The notes: generated by a model not told the origin, from the letters alone. 11,608 nucleotides of DNA from Collinsella sp. (GCA_019419585.1 DXZQ01000035.1:1-11608), one strand, 5' to 3'; positions 1 to 7,268 are shown, counted from the first letter of the stretch. Numbers and translations: made by a program.

Positions 1-236
1 CCTCCCCACCATTCCACCCCCAATATGTTGTAAAACACCCCCGAGCATATGTTCGAAAACACAATATGTTGTGTTTGCAGCAACGGCGTGATGCCACCTG
101 TGGCACCCCGCCTTTCAACCTCAACCTTCAAGTTGACCTTGAGGCGATTTTTGCGTCCCTTTACATGCCGTTCACATCGCCCCCAAACTCCCCCACCCAA
201 GGCACGTGCGGCCCACCACCGCGACGCCAAGTGGCG
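1..236. other. Intergenic region with palindromes, probably the control region of a gene left of the window
   Basis: I see no convincing coding sequence here; the open frames that cross it lack a ribosome site and run antisense into xerD. It contains a perfect inverted repeat AAACACAA-TATG-TTGTGTTT at 57-76. The word ATATGTT occurs three times (23, 47 and 64). A 14-bp palindrome TGCCACCTGTGGCA lies at 92-105. At 125-144 the sequence CCTTCAAGTTGACCTTGAGG resembles the CCTCAAG...CTTGAGG operators bound by MerR/SoxR-type regulators. Because it follows the xerD terminator, I infer that it serves the next gene to the left. I could not place a promoter with confidence. Confidence 0.45.
57..76. promoter_or_regulatory. 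Palindromic operator candidate
   Basis: The two 8-bp arms AAACACAA and TTGTGTTT are perfectly complementary around TATG. There is no T-run beside it, so a terminator is unlikely and a protein-binding site is the simpler reading. The word CAATATGTTGT inside it recurs at 21-31. The regulator is unknown. Confidence 0.4.
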
Positions 237-306
237 AAAAATGGGACGGACCCCAGATTGCCCATGCGCGCGCAAAAGCACGCCACGGCAATCTGGGGCC
301 CGTCCC
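237..306 (-). terminator. Intrinsic terminator of xerD with a 20-bp stem
   Basis: The arms are GGGACGGACCCCAGATTGCC at 243-262 and its near-perfect complement at 287-306, separated by 24 nt. Read on the minus strand, the single imperfection is a G-U wobble, and the stem is followed directly by ATTTTT (237-242). This is the layout of a Rho-independent terminator. It lies about 35 nt past the xerD stop. The stem is much longer than usual, so it could also be a dispersed palindromic element that serves as a terminator. Confidence 0.85.
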
Positions 307-339
307 CAAATACCTATAAATATACAGGTCAGCGATGTG

Positions 340-1281
340 TTAACGATGCGCCAGCGGATGCGCCGCCAGATAGACCTCGGTCAGTTGCGTTCGGTCGACA
401 TGCGTGTAGACCTGTGTGGTCGAAATATCGGCATGGCCCAAAATCTCCTGCAGCACACGCAGGTCGGCACCACCCGCGAGCATGTGGGTGGCAAAGGAGT
501 GGCGCAAGGTATGGGGATGGAGCCCCACCAGCCCCACCTGACGCCCATACCGCTCGCATATCGCATGCACGGCCTGGCGCGACAGGCGACGTCCGTTCTT
601 ATTTAAAAAGACCGCCGAGGTCTCGGTTCCGCGGGCATGGGCCGCCAAGCGAGAACGCCCCTCAGTTACATAGAGCGTCAGAGCTCGCGCCGCGCTTCCC
701 ACCAGTGGGGACAGGCGTTCCTTTGAGCCCTTACCGCGAACGAGTACAAAGCCATCGTCAATATGGATATCGCCCACATCGAGCCCAACCAGCTCACTCA
801 CACGCAAACCGCATCCGTAGAGCACTTCCAAGATGGCATGGTCGCGCAGTCCCATCTCGCCCTCGGGAAAGTCTTGATCGAGCAGCACCGAGACATCCTC
901 CACCGATAGATACTCCGGCAAACGCTCAGCCTTTTTAGGCAGGCGCAACGCCGCCGTCGGGTTTTGGGCCACGGCCCCATCGCGCACCAAAAAGGCATGC
1001 AGGCCCTTCACGGCAGCAAGCGCACGCTCCACCGAGGCGTCGGAATAGCCTCCGTCGCGGCGATCGGCGACAAAGCCCTCCACGATCTGACGGGTCACCT
1101 CTTCAAAAGACACAATACCCGCCCGCTCCAGATAGGCGCAGTACGTCGTCAGGTCACGACGATAGGCCGCAATCGTGTTGCGCGCCAAGCCCCGCTCGAC
1201 CGCGAGGTAATCGAGATACTCCCCCGCCGCCACGGCGAGCGACGAGGGAGTAGCTTCGGTATGTTCCTTATTCGCCGGCAC
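340..1281 (-). CDS. xerD: Tyrosine site-specific recombinase XerD
   Basis: This cytoplasmic recombinase of 313 residues should act with a partner Xer protein at dif to resolve chromosome dimers. The N-terminal SAM-like core-binding domain covers about residues 15-105 and the catalytic domain about 120-313. All active-site residues are visible: R160 in GLRVSEL, K184 in RGKGSKER, H257 and R260 in HPHTLRHSFATHML, H283 in LGHADIS, and nucleophile Y292 in VYTHV. Their spacing matches E. coli XerD closely, and the C-terminal tail (AAHPLAHR) is also XerD-like. The start is GTG, two bases after the pyrG stop, so translation is probably coupled to pyrG. In Mycobacterium tuberculosis pyrG and xerD are also close together, with a Nudix gene between them that is absent here. 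XerC is the alternative name, but the context and sequence favour XerD. Confidence 0.92.
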   Translation of the reverse strand: MPANKEHTEATPSSLAVAAGEYLDYLAVERGLARNTIAAYRRDLTTYCAYLERAGIVSFEEVTRQIVEGFVADRRDGGYSDASVERALAAVKGLHAFLVRDGAVAQNPTAALRLPKKAERLPEYLSVEDVSVLLDQDFPEGEMGLRDHAILEVLYGCGLRVSELVGLDVGDIHIDDGFVLVRGKGSKERLSPLVGSAARALTLYVTEGRSRLAAHARGTETSAVFLNKNGRRLSRQAVHAICERYGRQVGLVGLHPHTLRHSFATHMLAGGADLRVLQEILGHADISTTQVYTHVDRTQLTEVYLAAHPLAHR

Positions 1282-1283
1282 CC

Positions 1284-2945
1284 TTAGTCCGTAGCGAGGT
1301 TCATGGGCGTCACCTGCAGACGGTCGACACCCTCATGCTGGCCAATCGAAGCGCGTACGAACTCGCGGAACAGCGGCTGCGGGTTGGTCGGGCGGCTCTT
1401 GAACTCGGGATGAGCCTGGGTTGCCACATACCACGGATGCACGTCGCGCGGCAGCTCGACCATCTCGACCAGGCGCTCGTCAGGCGACAGACCCGAGATA
1501 ACCAAACCGGCGTCCTCGAGCTGGTCGCGGAAGGCGTTGTTGAACTCAAAGCGGTGACGGTGACGCTCGTAGACGAGTTCCTCGCCATATGCCTCGCGAG
1601 CAAGGGTATCGGCAGCAAGCTTGCACGGATAGGCACCCAGACGCATGGTGCCGCCCTTCTCGGTCACGTCCTCCTGCGAGCTCATCAGGTCGATGACGCT
1701 ATACGGGCCATCCGGATCGAACTCAGAGGAGCTGGCGCCGGCAAGGCCGACGACATTGCGGGCGAACTCGCACACGGCGACCTGCATACCCAGGCAAATG
1801 CCCAGATACGGTATCTTGTGCTCACGGGCAAACTCGGCCGCGAGGATCTTGCCCTCCAGGGCGCGCTTGCCAAAGCCGCCGGGGACCAGGATGCCCGAGG
1901 CGTCGCCCAGAACCTCGGAGACATTCTGCTCGTCGAGGCTCTCGCCGTCGACCAGCTGGACGTCCACATGGCGATCGTAGAAGACGCCCGCATGGTGCAG
2001 GGCCTCGATAACCGACAGGTACGCATCGGGCAGCTGCGTGTACTTACCCACGACGGCAATCTTAACCTTATCGGCGTGATGATTGGCATGGTTCTGCTTA
2101 CGCAGGAACTCATTCCACTCGCTCATGTCGCGCTCACGCGGGTCCAGGCCCAGGCGCTCGCAAATACGCAGGTCAAAGTCCTGCTCGGCAAGCAGCTGCG
2201 GCACGTCGTAGATGCTCGCGCAGTCCTCATTGGTAAAGACGCAATCGGTGTCGACGTCGCAGAAGCTTGCGATCTTTCCGCGGATAGCGTCATCGATATG
2301 GTGGTCGGAGCGCAGCACGATAATATCGGGCTGGATGCCAAAGCTGCGGAGCTCCTTGACGGAATGCTGCGTGGGCTTGGTCTTGACCTCGTGGGCGGCG
2401 GCAATATAGGGAACGAGCGACACGTGGATGTAGCAGACGTTCTCGGGGCCGGCCTCCTTGCGGTACTGACGGATGGCCTCCACAAACGGTTGGGACTCGA
2501 TGTCGCCGATCGTGCCGCCCAGCTCGGTGATGACTACATCGGAGCCGGTCTGCTCCTCGATGCGGCGGAACTTGTCCTTAATGGCATTGGTGACGTGGGG
2601 AATCACCTGCACGGTACCGCCCAAAAAGTCGCCGCGACGCTCACGGGCGATTAGGCTTTTGTAGATGGCACCGGTCGTAAAGTTGGAATCGCGGGTCAGG
2701 TTCTCATCAATAAAGCGCTCGTAATGACCCAGGTCCAGGTCGGACTCGTAACCATCCTCGGTAACGAAGACCTCACCATGCTGGAACGGGCTCATGGTAC
2801 CAGGGTCGACGTTCAGATACGGGTCGGCCTTTTGCATCGTTACTTTGTAGCCACGCGACTTGAGCAGACGGCCCAGCGAGGCCGCGGTAATACCCTTGCC
2901 CAGAGACGAAACTACGCCACCGGTCACGAACACATGCTTGGTCAT
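1284..2945 (-). CDS. pyrG: CTP synthase
   Basis: This is a cytoplasmic enzyme of 553 residues that converts UTP to CTP using ATP and glutamine, the last step of pyrimidine nucleotide synthesis. The amidoligase domain (about 1-275) opens with VFVTGGVVSSLGKG, containing the P-loop-like SSLGKG, and includes the conserved stretches SDLDLGHYERF and ELGGTIGDIES. The glutamine amidotransferase domain (about 295-535) carries GICLGMQ with nucleophile C384, and AHPEF with H512 and E514 completing the triad. The length is normal for the family, with a short extra C-terminal tail of about 20 residues. The ATG start is preceded by a modest AGG ribosome site 10 nt upstream. A -35/-10 pair and a leader hairpin lie upstream. 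xerD follows after two bases, so the two probably form one transcript. Confidence 0.97.
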   Translation of the reverse strand: MTKHVFVTGGVVSSLGKGITAASLGRLLKSRGYKVTMQKADPYLNVDPGTMSPFQHGEVFVTEDGYESDLDLGHYERFIDENLTRDSNFTTGAIYKSLIARERRGDFLGGTVQVIPHVTNAIKDKFRRIEEQTGSDVVITELGGTIGDIESQPFVEAIRQYRKEAGPENVCYIHVSLVPYIAAAHEVKTKPTQHSVKELRSFGIQPDIIVLRSDHHIDDAIRGKIASFCDVDTDCVFTNEDCASIYDVPQLLAEQDFDLRICERLGLDPRERDMSEWNEFLRKQNHANHHADKVKIAVVGKYTQLPDAYLSVIEALHHAGVFYDRHVDVQLVDGESLDEQNVSEVLGDASGILVPGGFGKRALEGKILAAEFAREHKIPYLGICLGMQVAVCEFARNVVGLAGASSSEFDPDGPYSVIDLMSSQEDVTEKGGTMRLGAYPCKLAADTLAREAYGEELVYERHRHRFEFNNAFRDQLEDAGLVISGLSPDERLVEMVELPRDVHPWYVATQAHPEFKSRPTNPQPLFREFVRASIGQHEGVDRLQVTPMNLATD

Positions 2946-2963
2946 ATTGAGTTACCTGCGCTT

Positions 2964-2995
2964 CCCGTAGAAGTTATCCATACACATCTTACGGG
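2964..2995 (-). promoter_or_regulatory. Hairpin in the pyrG leader
   Basis: CCCGTAGA (2964-2971) pairs with TCTTACGGG (2987-2995), with one bulged base. The hairpin would form at the very 5' end of the pyrG message if the promoter at 3004-3032 is right. It has no T-run, so it is not a classical attenuator terminator. It might stabilise the message or respond to nucleotide supply, which is inference. Confidence 0.35.
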
Positions 2996-3003
2996 TCTTC
3001 ATT

Positions 3004-3032
3004 GTAATACTCGCGCCGCGGACCGTTCGCAA
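3004..3032 (-). promoter_or_regulatory. Candidate promoter of pyrG-xerD
   Basis: On the minus strand TTGCGA (3027-3032) and TATTAC (3004-3009) are separated by exactly 17 nt, and each matches the sigma-70 consensus at four of six positions. Transcription would begin near 2997, leaving a leader of about 50 nt. Confidence 0.5.
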
Positions 3033-3066
3033 TTTTTCTCGCGTGCGGTTGCATTTCTCAATCTTG

Positions 3067-3099
3067 AAACAAAACGCCGCCCGGTTTCCCGGGTGGCGT
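3067..3099 (-). terminator. Intrinsic terminator of the winged-helix gene
   Basis: Arms ACGCCGCCCGG (3074-3084) and CCGGGTGGCGT (3089-3099) form an 11-position stem with a 4-nt loop. On the minus strand it has one A-C mismatch and is followed by TTTTGTTT. It lies 25 nt past the stop of the small regulator and just upstream of the pyrG promoter, so it insulates the two transcription units. Confidence 0.8.
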
Positions 3100-3123
3100 C
3101 GCTATGGCAAGGGTTACATGCTG

Positions 3124-3462
3124 CTATCGATCAGCAGCCTCATCCTCAAGCATTTCCTGAACGAGCATGCCGGTACGGACGCCCTCAAGATACCACTCGC
3201 CACGTTCGGTGAGGCAAATGCCATTTGCAAGCTGACCGCCGTCGTCGCTATAACGCGAGACGACATCAATCATGCCTTCGGAATCCAAGCGATCGATTGC
3301 GGCGCGGGCACGATACGGCGAAACCCCCACGCGCTCGGCAAGCGTTTTGCGCGAGAAACCATACGGCCCGCCATTGTCTTCGGTTTGCTGGTCGATCTCC
3401 ATCAACACCAGCACCTCGACACGCTTCATATCGTTGACACTCGCACGACCCTTGCCCGCCAT
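3124..3462 (-). CDS. Small winged-helix DNA-binding regulator
   Basis: This is a predicted transcription regulator of 112 residues. Residues 36-60 (SRKTLAERVGVSPYRARAAIDRLDS) form a clear helix-turn-helix, and residues 61-90 look like the wing (EGMIDVVSRYSDDGG...ICLTERG). The open frame extends 18 codons further upstream, but I chose the ATG at 3462 because GAGGAGG sits five bases before it. No ligand-binding or enzyme domain is visible, and the acidic C-terminus (QEMLEDEAADR) may serve in dimerisation. It stands alone, with its own terminator and probably its own promoter (ATTGTATA on the plus strand at 3580-3587). It resembles MarR-type or other single-domain winged-helix proteins. I do not recognise a specific family or target genes. 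Confidence 0.75.
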   Translation of the reverse strand: MAGKGRASVNDMKRVEVLVLMEIDQQTEDNGGPYGFSRKTLAERVGVSPYRARAAIDRLDSEGMIDVVSRYSDDGGQLANGICLTERGEWYLEGVRTGMLVQEMLEDEAADR

Positions 3463-3579
3463 AGCAGCCTCCTCAAACCGAGCACGAGCATCTAACGCGC
3501 CGTGCGCGACCGACACACCTCACGATGGCAGGTAATATCCATCATGCGGCATCCCGCTAAGGATGAAACAGTTACGGTT

Positions 3580-3587
3580 ATTGTATA
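3580..3587 (-). promoter_or_regulatory. Candidate -10 region for the winged-helix gene
   Basis: TATACAAT is read on the minus strand about 118 nt before the start codon. It lies inside a weak inverted repeat (CGGTTA/TATACCG), which could be an autoregulatory site. I see no good -35, so this is tentative. Confidence 0.3.
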
Positions 3588-3650
3588 CCGCTCAAATTGT
3601 TTCTAGGCAGGTAAACGGCTATTTTTCGCCGAAATAGGCGCTTTATTGAT

Positions 3651-3684
3651 CAAAAAGCCGTACCGGGCGCTAACCCGATACGGC
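3651..3684 (-). terminator. Intrinsic terminator of the DUF1846 gene
   Basis: Arms GCCGTACCGGG (3657-3667) and CCCGATACGGC (3674-3684) flank a 6-nt loop. On the minus strand the one imperfect pair becomes a U-G wobble and the stem is followed by TTTTTG. It begins about 35 nt after the gene's stop codon. Confidence 0.85.
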
Positions 3685-3718
3685 CAAAATGCAATGCAAT
3701 TACCGCGGTGCTTCAAAC

Positions 3719-5200
3719 TTAGCGATGGAAGAAACCGCGGCGCTCAAACTTGGGCTCGCAGCACACGTTGATACCCAGTTTGCGCAGTACCGTCTCGTCC
3801 GTCGGCGAGATAATCACGCTAAAGAAGGCATCGCAACCGCGCAGCTGCTCCAGGCCCGAAAGGACGCGAGCGGCCGTCTCACTCGTGGCCGAGGTGATCG
3901 ACAGCGCCATAAGCGTCTCGTCGGTGTGGAGGCGCGGGTTTTTGCTGCCCAGGAAATGCGTCTTGAGCTTGCTGATGGGCTCGATCGCCTCATCGCTAAT
4001 GACCTCGAGCTCAAGGTCGACGCCCGAAACATGCTTGAGGGCGTTCATAATGAGCGAACTTGCGGCGCCCAGGCGCGTGGAGGTCTTACCGGTCACCACG
4101 GAGCCATCGGGCATGACCATGGCACCCACGGGACCACCCGTCAGCTGCTCCCTGGTGAGGGCCGCCGAGCGCGCCGGTGAGTAGTTCTTATCGATGCCGG
4201 CTTTCTTCATAATAATCTTGAGACGGTCGACTTGCTCATCGCCCACGCCGGTACGGCGCACATTTTCGACCGCGGTAAAGTAGCGGCGGACGATCTCCAT
4301 CTTGGAAGCGTCGCGGCAGGCATCGTCATCGGTGATGGCAAAGCCGACCATATTGACGCCCATGTCCGTAGGGCTCTGGTAGGGGCTCTTGCCCAGGATC
4401 TTTTCCATCAGGGCACGGACTACCGGGAAGGCCTCGACGTCGCGGTTGTAGTTGACCGTGGTCTTGTTGTAGGCCTCAAGGTGGAACGAATCGATGATAT
4501 TGGCATCGTCGAGGTCAGCCGTGGCGGCCTCGTAGGCAATATTGACCGGATGCGTAAGGGGCAGATTCCAAACCGGGAAGGTCTCGAATTTGGCATAGCC
4601 GGCGGCGGTACCGTGCTTATGCTCGTGATACAGCTGCGAGAGGCAAGTGGCGAGCTTGCCCGAGCCGGGGCCGGGTGCCGTCACGACAACGAGTGGACGG
4701 GTGGTCTCGACAAACTCGTTCTTGCCGTAGCCATCGTCGGACACGATCAGATCGACATCGTGCGGATACCCCTCGATGGGATAGTGCAGCTTGGCGGGAA
4801 TACCGAGCGCGTTCAGGCGGTTGCGGAACACATCGGCAGCAGGCTGGCCGGCGTACTGGGTGATGACCACGGCCGCGACGGCAAAGCCGTTGCCGCGGAA
4901 CAGGTCAACCAGGCGCAGCACATCCTCGTCATAGGTAATGCCAAGGTCACCACGAGCCTTGTTTTTCTCGATGTGGTTCGCGTTGATCGCGATGATAACC
5001 TCAACATCGTCGGCGATGCTCTTGAGCATGCGGAACTTGCTGTCCGGTTCAAAACCCGGCAGCACGCGGCTCGCATGATAGTCATCGAACAGCTTACCGC
5101 CAAACTCCAAATAGAGCTTGCCACCAAACTGCGAGATGCGCTCCTTAATGTGAGCAGCCTGCAGCTCGATATACTTCGCGTTGTCGAAACCCTGGCGCAT
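3719..5200 (-). CDS. DUF1846 (UPF0371) family protein
   Basis: This predicted cytoplasmic protein has 493 residues, the usual length for DUF1846, a family found in many Firmicutes and Actinobacteria whose function is not established. Family hallmarks seen here include KLYLEFGGKLFDDYHASRVLPGFEPD (28-53), VVITQYAGQPAADVFRN (111-127), the glycine-rich TAPGPGSGKLATC (174-186) reminiscent of a nucleotide-binding loop, YAKFETFPVWNLPL (202-215), SPTDMGVNMVGFAITDD (276-292) and FLGSKNPRLH (416-425). I chose the ATG at 5200 because GGGAG lies six bases before it; an upstream in-frame ATG at 5224 would add eight residues that are not family-like. A perfect TATAAT lies about 40 nt upstream, and a terminator follows, so it seems to be a single-gene unit. 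It has no evident link to the arginine genes. Confidence 0.9.
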   Translation of the reverse strand: MRQGFDNAKYIELQAAHIKERISQFGGKLYLEFGGKLFDDYHASRVLPGFEPDSKFRMLKSIADDVEVIIAINANHIEKNKARGDLGITYDEDVLRLVDLFRGNGFAVAAVVITQYAGQPAADVFRNRLNALGIPAKLHYPIEGYPHDVDLIVSDDGYGKNEFVETTRPLVVVTAPGPGSGKLATCLSQLYHEHKHGTAAGYAKFETFPVWNLPLTHPVNIAYEAATADLDDANIIDSFHLEAYNKTTVNYNRDVEAFPVVRALMEKILGKSPYQSPTDMGVNMVGFAITDDDACRDASKMEIVRRYFTAVENVRRTGVGDEQVDRLKIIMKKAGIDKNYSPARSAALTREQLTGGPVGAMVMPDGSVVTGKTSTRLGAASSLIMNALKHVSGVDLELEVISDEAIEPISKLKTHFLGSKNPRLHTDETLMALSITSATSETAARVLSGLEQLRGCDAFFSVIISPTDETVLRKLGINVCCEPKFERRGFFHR

Positions 5201-5239
5201 GTATGGCTCCCGTCCCGTTTCCATTTAATGTTCTAGGCG

Positions 5240-5245
5240 ATTATA
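5240..5245 (-). promoter_or_regulatory. -10 box of the DUF1846 gene
   Basis: A perfect TATAAT reads on the minus strand and would start transcription near 5233, giving a leader of about 33 nt that includes the ribosome site. No matching -35 is seen at 16-18 nt. Confidence 0.5.
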
Positions 5246-5360
5246 ACGGAGCCCGCCCTCCCCGATACCCAAACCATCAACAGGCACCAACCAAACACGC
5301 CCACCGCAACCACCGGGGACCCGGGATAGCTAATTTGAAGCAGGAACCAAGTCACTCCTC

Positions 5361-5486
5361 ACCAACAATGGAAACATCACAGGCAGAGCCAAAGTCAGCG
5401 AACGGGCACCAGAGCGGGCAAGCTGTTCCCCTGCACCAACAATAACAGCGTCGCAGGTTGAGCATAAGTCAGCGAGCGCCGTCCAG
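5361..5486. repeat. Two imperfect direct repeats, 74 bp apart
   Basis: Copies at 5361-5412 and 5435-5486 agree at 37 of 52 positions by hand alignment, with no gaps. The best-kept blocks are ACCAACAAT, GAGC and AAGTCAGCGA. No protein-like frame with a ribosome site crosses them. They lie in the 305-bp stretch between the DUF1846 start and the bidirectional terminator, in which I otherwise see nothing beyond the -10 box. The nature of the repeat is unknown; it may belong to an intergenic repeat family. Confidence 0.5.
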
Positions 5487-5505
5487 GACGTACAAGTTGG
5501 CATGA

Positions 5506-5546
5506 AAAAGGCAAGGCATAGACCTTTTGGTCATGCCTTGCCTTTT
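5506..5546 (-). terminator. Strong, symmetric intrinsic terminator
   Basis: AAAAGGCAAGGCAT(A)GACC pairs with GGTCATGCCTTGCCTTTT around a TTTT loop, with a single bulged A. The A-run and T-run at the outer edges let it stop transcription from either side. On the minus strand it closes the arginine-carrier transcript about 210 nt past the stop codon. Confidence 0.9.
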
Positions 5547-5585
5547 GAATGACAAATTGTCGTTCTGGGCGGCGCGCAGCGTCGA

Positions 5586-5756
5586 CTAGTTGCGCGGTTC
5601 GTAGAACCGCGCAACATAAGTGCGCCTCCCCCCGCGCACGGAACGGGAGGAGGCTAAAGGTAGGAGTCTACCGGTGGGGTTACCCCACCGGACAGACGAT
5701 GACCAGGTGATCCTTTACAGGATCGTCATGGTTTCCGTGGGGTACCCAAGGGGTAC
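5586..5756 (-). ncRNA. Hairpin-rich 3' region or possible structured RNA
   Basis: Between the carrier stop and the terminator there is no gene but a chain of stem-loops: GTACCC/GGGTAC (5742-5756), GATCCT/AGGATC (5708-5723), CCGGTGGGG/CCCCACCGG (5671-5691), GCCTCC.../...GGAGGC (5624-5654) and TTGCGCGGTTC/GAACCGCGCAA (5590-5614). Two have competing partners: GACGAT (5695-5700) can instead pair with ATCGTC (5723-5728), and GTGCGC (5620-5625) with GCGCAC (5634-5639). None except the last element downstream has a T-run. This may be an mRNA-stabilising 3' end or a separate small RNA. I recognise no known RNA family. Confidence 0.4.
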
Positions 5757-7235
5757 TTAGAGCATCACGCAAGCGATGGTCAGGATGACGGCGCAGACGA
5801 CGGAGAGAGCGACGATGAGCTTAAGAGCAAACTTGAGCCAGGTCGTCCACTCGATCTTGGCCAGGGCAAGACCGCCCATGATGGCGCCAGAGGTCGGGGT
5901 GAACAGGTTCACGACACCGATAGCGGCGGAGAAGATCATGACCATGACCTCGGGCGAGAAGCCGAGCTTAACAGCCAGCGGTCCCATGATGGGCATGGAG
6001 ACAGTAGCCATACCGGAGGTCGAGGGGATCAGGAAGGACAAGCCAAAGTAGACCAGGAAGCTCATGGGAGCGAAGATCACGCCGGACAGGCCAGCCAGAG
6101 CATTGGCGGCAGCGTCGAGGACGTAGACGTCGAGGCCGGTGCTAGCCATGAGGACGGAGATACCACGGGCAAGAGCGATGACGAGGACAACGGACATCAT
6201 GTCGGCAGCGCCGGTGATGAAGGTGTTGACGATCTGCTTCTCGGAGAGGCCACCGATGATACCGATCAGGATAGCCATGAGGAAGAACCAAGTGGAAGCC
6301 TCGTCGAAGTACCACTGGCCAATGGGCAGGCCGGTGATCAGGGCAGACCAGCCCTGAACGATGGCGTTACCGTCGGCGTCATAGACAGCGCCAGCATCGA
6401 AGAAGTTGGCGACGCCCTCGTTGAGGTCGGCCAGCGGGATGAAGCCGACGATCATGACGACGAAGGTGAAGGCAAAGGCGATCAGAACACCCTTCTGACG
6501 ACCGGTGAGCTTGACCTCCTTGTTAACCTCGGAAGCAGCCTTGCCGTGAGCCTCTTCGGCGTCCTTGAGCTCCTGCATCGAAAGGATGGTGGAACCCTTG
6601 TCAGCCTTGACCTTCTTGGCATAGCTCATGACGAAGAAGATGGACATGGCAGTGGTAACAATCCACAGGACGGCACCGAGGCCGATGATGATGGACTGGT
6701 TGACCTCAATGCCAACGCCGGTCAGAGCGTCGACGGCAGCGCCGACGGCGAACGGGTTAACCGTGGAGCCCAGGCAGCCGCAGCCAGCGCCGAGCAGGAC
6801 GGTGGCAGCACCGACCATAGGGTCGAAGCCAGCGGCCATCATGGTAGCGGCGAGCAGGGCGTAGAAGGGAACGGTCTCCTCGCACATACCATAGGTGGTA
6901 CCACCGAGGGAGAAGATGAGCATCAGCACGGGAATGAGCATGATCTCATTGCCCTTAAGCTTCTGCACCAGAACGGCAATGCCGTTGTCCAGGGCGCCGG
7001 TCTCGGTCATCATGCCGAGGAAGCCGCCGAGGATCATAACGAAGAGGCAGACGGGCAGAGCGTCAGCGAAGCCCTTGACCGGGGCGGTGCAGAAATCGCT
7101 CAGGCGGGCAGCGGCAACCTCGCCACCGGACGTACCGGAGACGATAACGGTAACAACCGCGACGATTGCCAGCAGAGCAAGAAGAATGGTGAACGATGAA
7201 GGCATACCGCGCTTTTTCTTAGCGGTCTCAGTCAT
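5757..7235 (-). CDS. yfcC: YfcC-family membrane carrier, probable arginine/ornithine exchanger
   Basis: This is an integral membrane protein of 492 residues with about a dozen hydrophobic segments, starting at 15-33 and ending at 473-492. A charged cytoplasmic loop (about 205-247) divides two halves. Family marks are EETVPFY (119-125), GCGCLGSTVNPFAVG (151-165), and two related re-entrant-loop motifs, PSTSGM (404-409) and TPTSGA (446-451). YfcC proteins belong to the DcuC-related carriers and are often found beside arginine deiminase genes. The position after arcA and argF supports arginine uptake coupled to ornithine export, but substrate is inference. The frame opens at 7262; I chose the ATG at 7235 because AAGGGGGG precedes it by nine bases. 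A hairpin separates it from argF, so its expression may be lower than or separate from the enzymes. Confidence 0.88.
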   Translation of the reverse strand: MTETAKKKRGMPSSFTILLALLAIVAVVTVIVSGTSGGEVAAARLSDFCTAPVKGFADALPVCLFVMILGGFLGMMTETGALDNGIAVLVQKLKGNEIMLIPVLMLIFSLGGTTYGMCEETVPFYALLAATMMAAGFDPMVGAATVLLGAGCGCLGSTVNPFAVGAAVDALTGVGIEVNQSIIIGLGAVLWIVTTAMSIFFVMSYAKKVKADKGSTILSMQELKDAEEAHGKAASEVNKEVKLTGRQKGVLIAFAFTFVVMIVGFIPLADLNEGVANFFDAGAVYDADGNAIVQGWSALITGLPIGQWYFDEASTWFFLMAILIGIIGGLSEKQIVNTFITGAADMMSVVLVIALARGISVLMASTGLDVYVLDAAANALAGLSGVIFAPMSFLVYFGLSFLIPSTSGMATVSMPIMGPLAVKLGFSPEVMVMIFSAAIGVVNLFTPTSGAIMGGLALAKIEWTTWLKFALKLIVALSVVCAVILTIACVML

Positions 7236-7268
7236 AGTTCTCATCCCCCCTTCATAAATCATTTACTG

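Noticed and set aside
66..938. Long plus-strand open frame of 290 codons
   Set aside because: It runs antisense through xerD, has no ribosome site and encodes a low-complexity Pro/Arg-rich product; it is a shadow of GC-rich coding.
340..1281. Integrase of a mobile element
   Set aside because: The protein is XerD-like along its full length and is coupled to pyrG, a housekeeping context, with no attachment-site repeats or phage genes nearby.
1335..2654. 439-codon plus-strand frame opposite pyrG
   Set aside because: pyrG is certain on the other strand; this frame has no family features and is explained by its codon pattern.
4232..5236. 334-codon plus-strand frame opposite the DUF1846 gene
   Set aside because: The opposite frame matches a conserved family along its full length, and this one matches nothing I know.
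5203..5445. Possible 80-codon gene upstream of DUF1846 on the plus strand
   Set aside because: It is Pro/Gln-rich without a ribosome site, overlaps the DUF1846 promoter and crosses the direct repeat.
5361..5486. CRISPR-like array
   Set aside because: There are only two copies, at 71% identity, with no second spacer and no cas genes.
5590..5614. Transposon end or insertion-sequence terminal repeat
   Set aside because: The arms are only 3 nt apart, so this is a hairpin, and no transposase gene is present.
6546..7199. 217-codon plus-strand frame rich in Gly, Asp and His
   Set aside because: It is the mirror of the membrane protein's hydrophobic codons.
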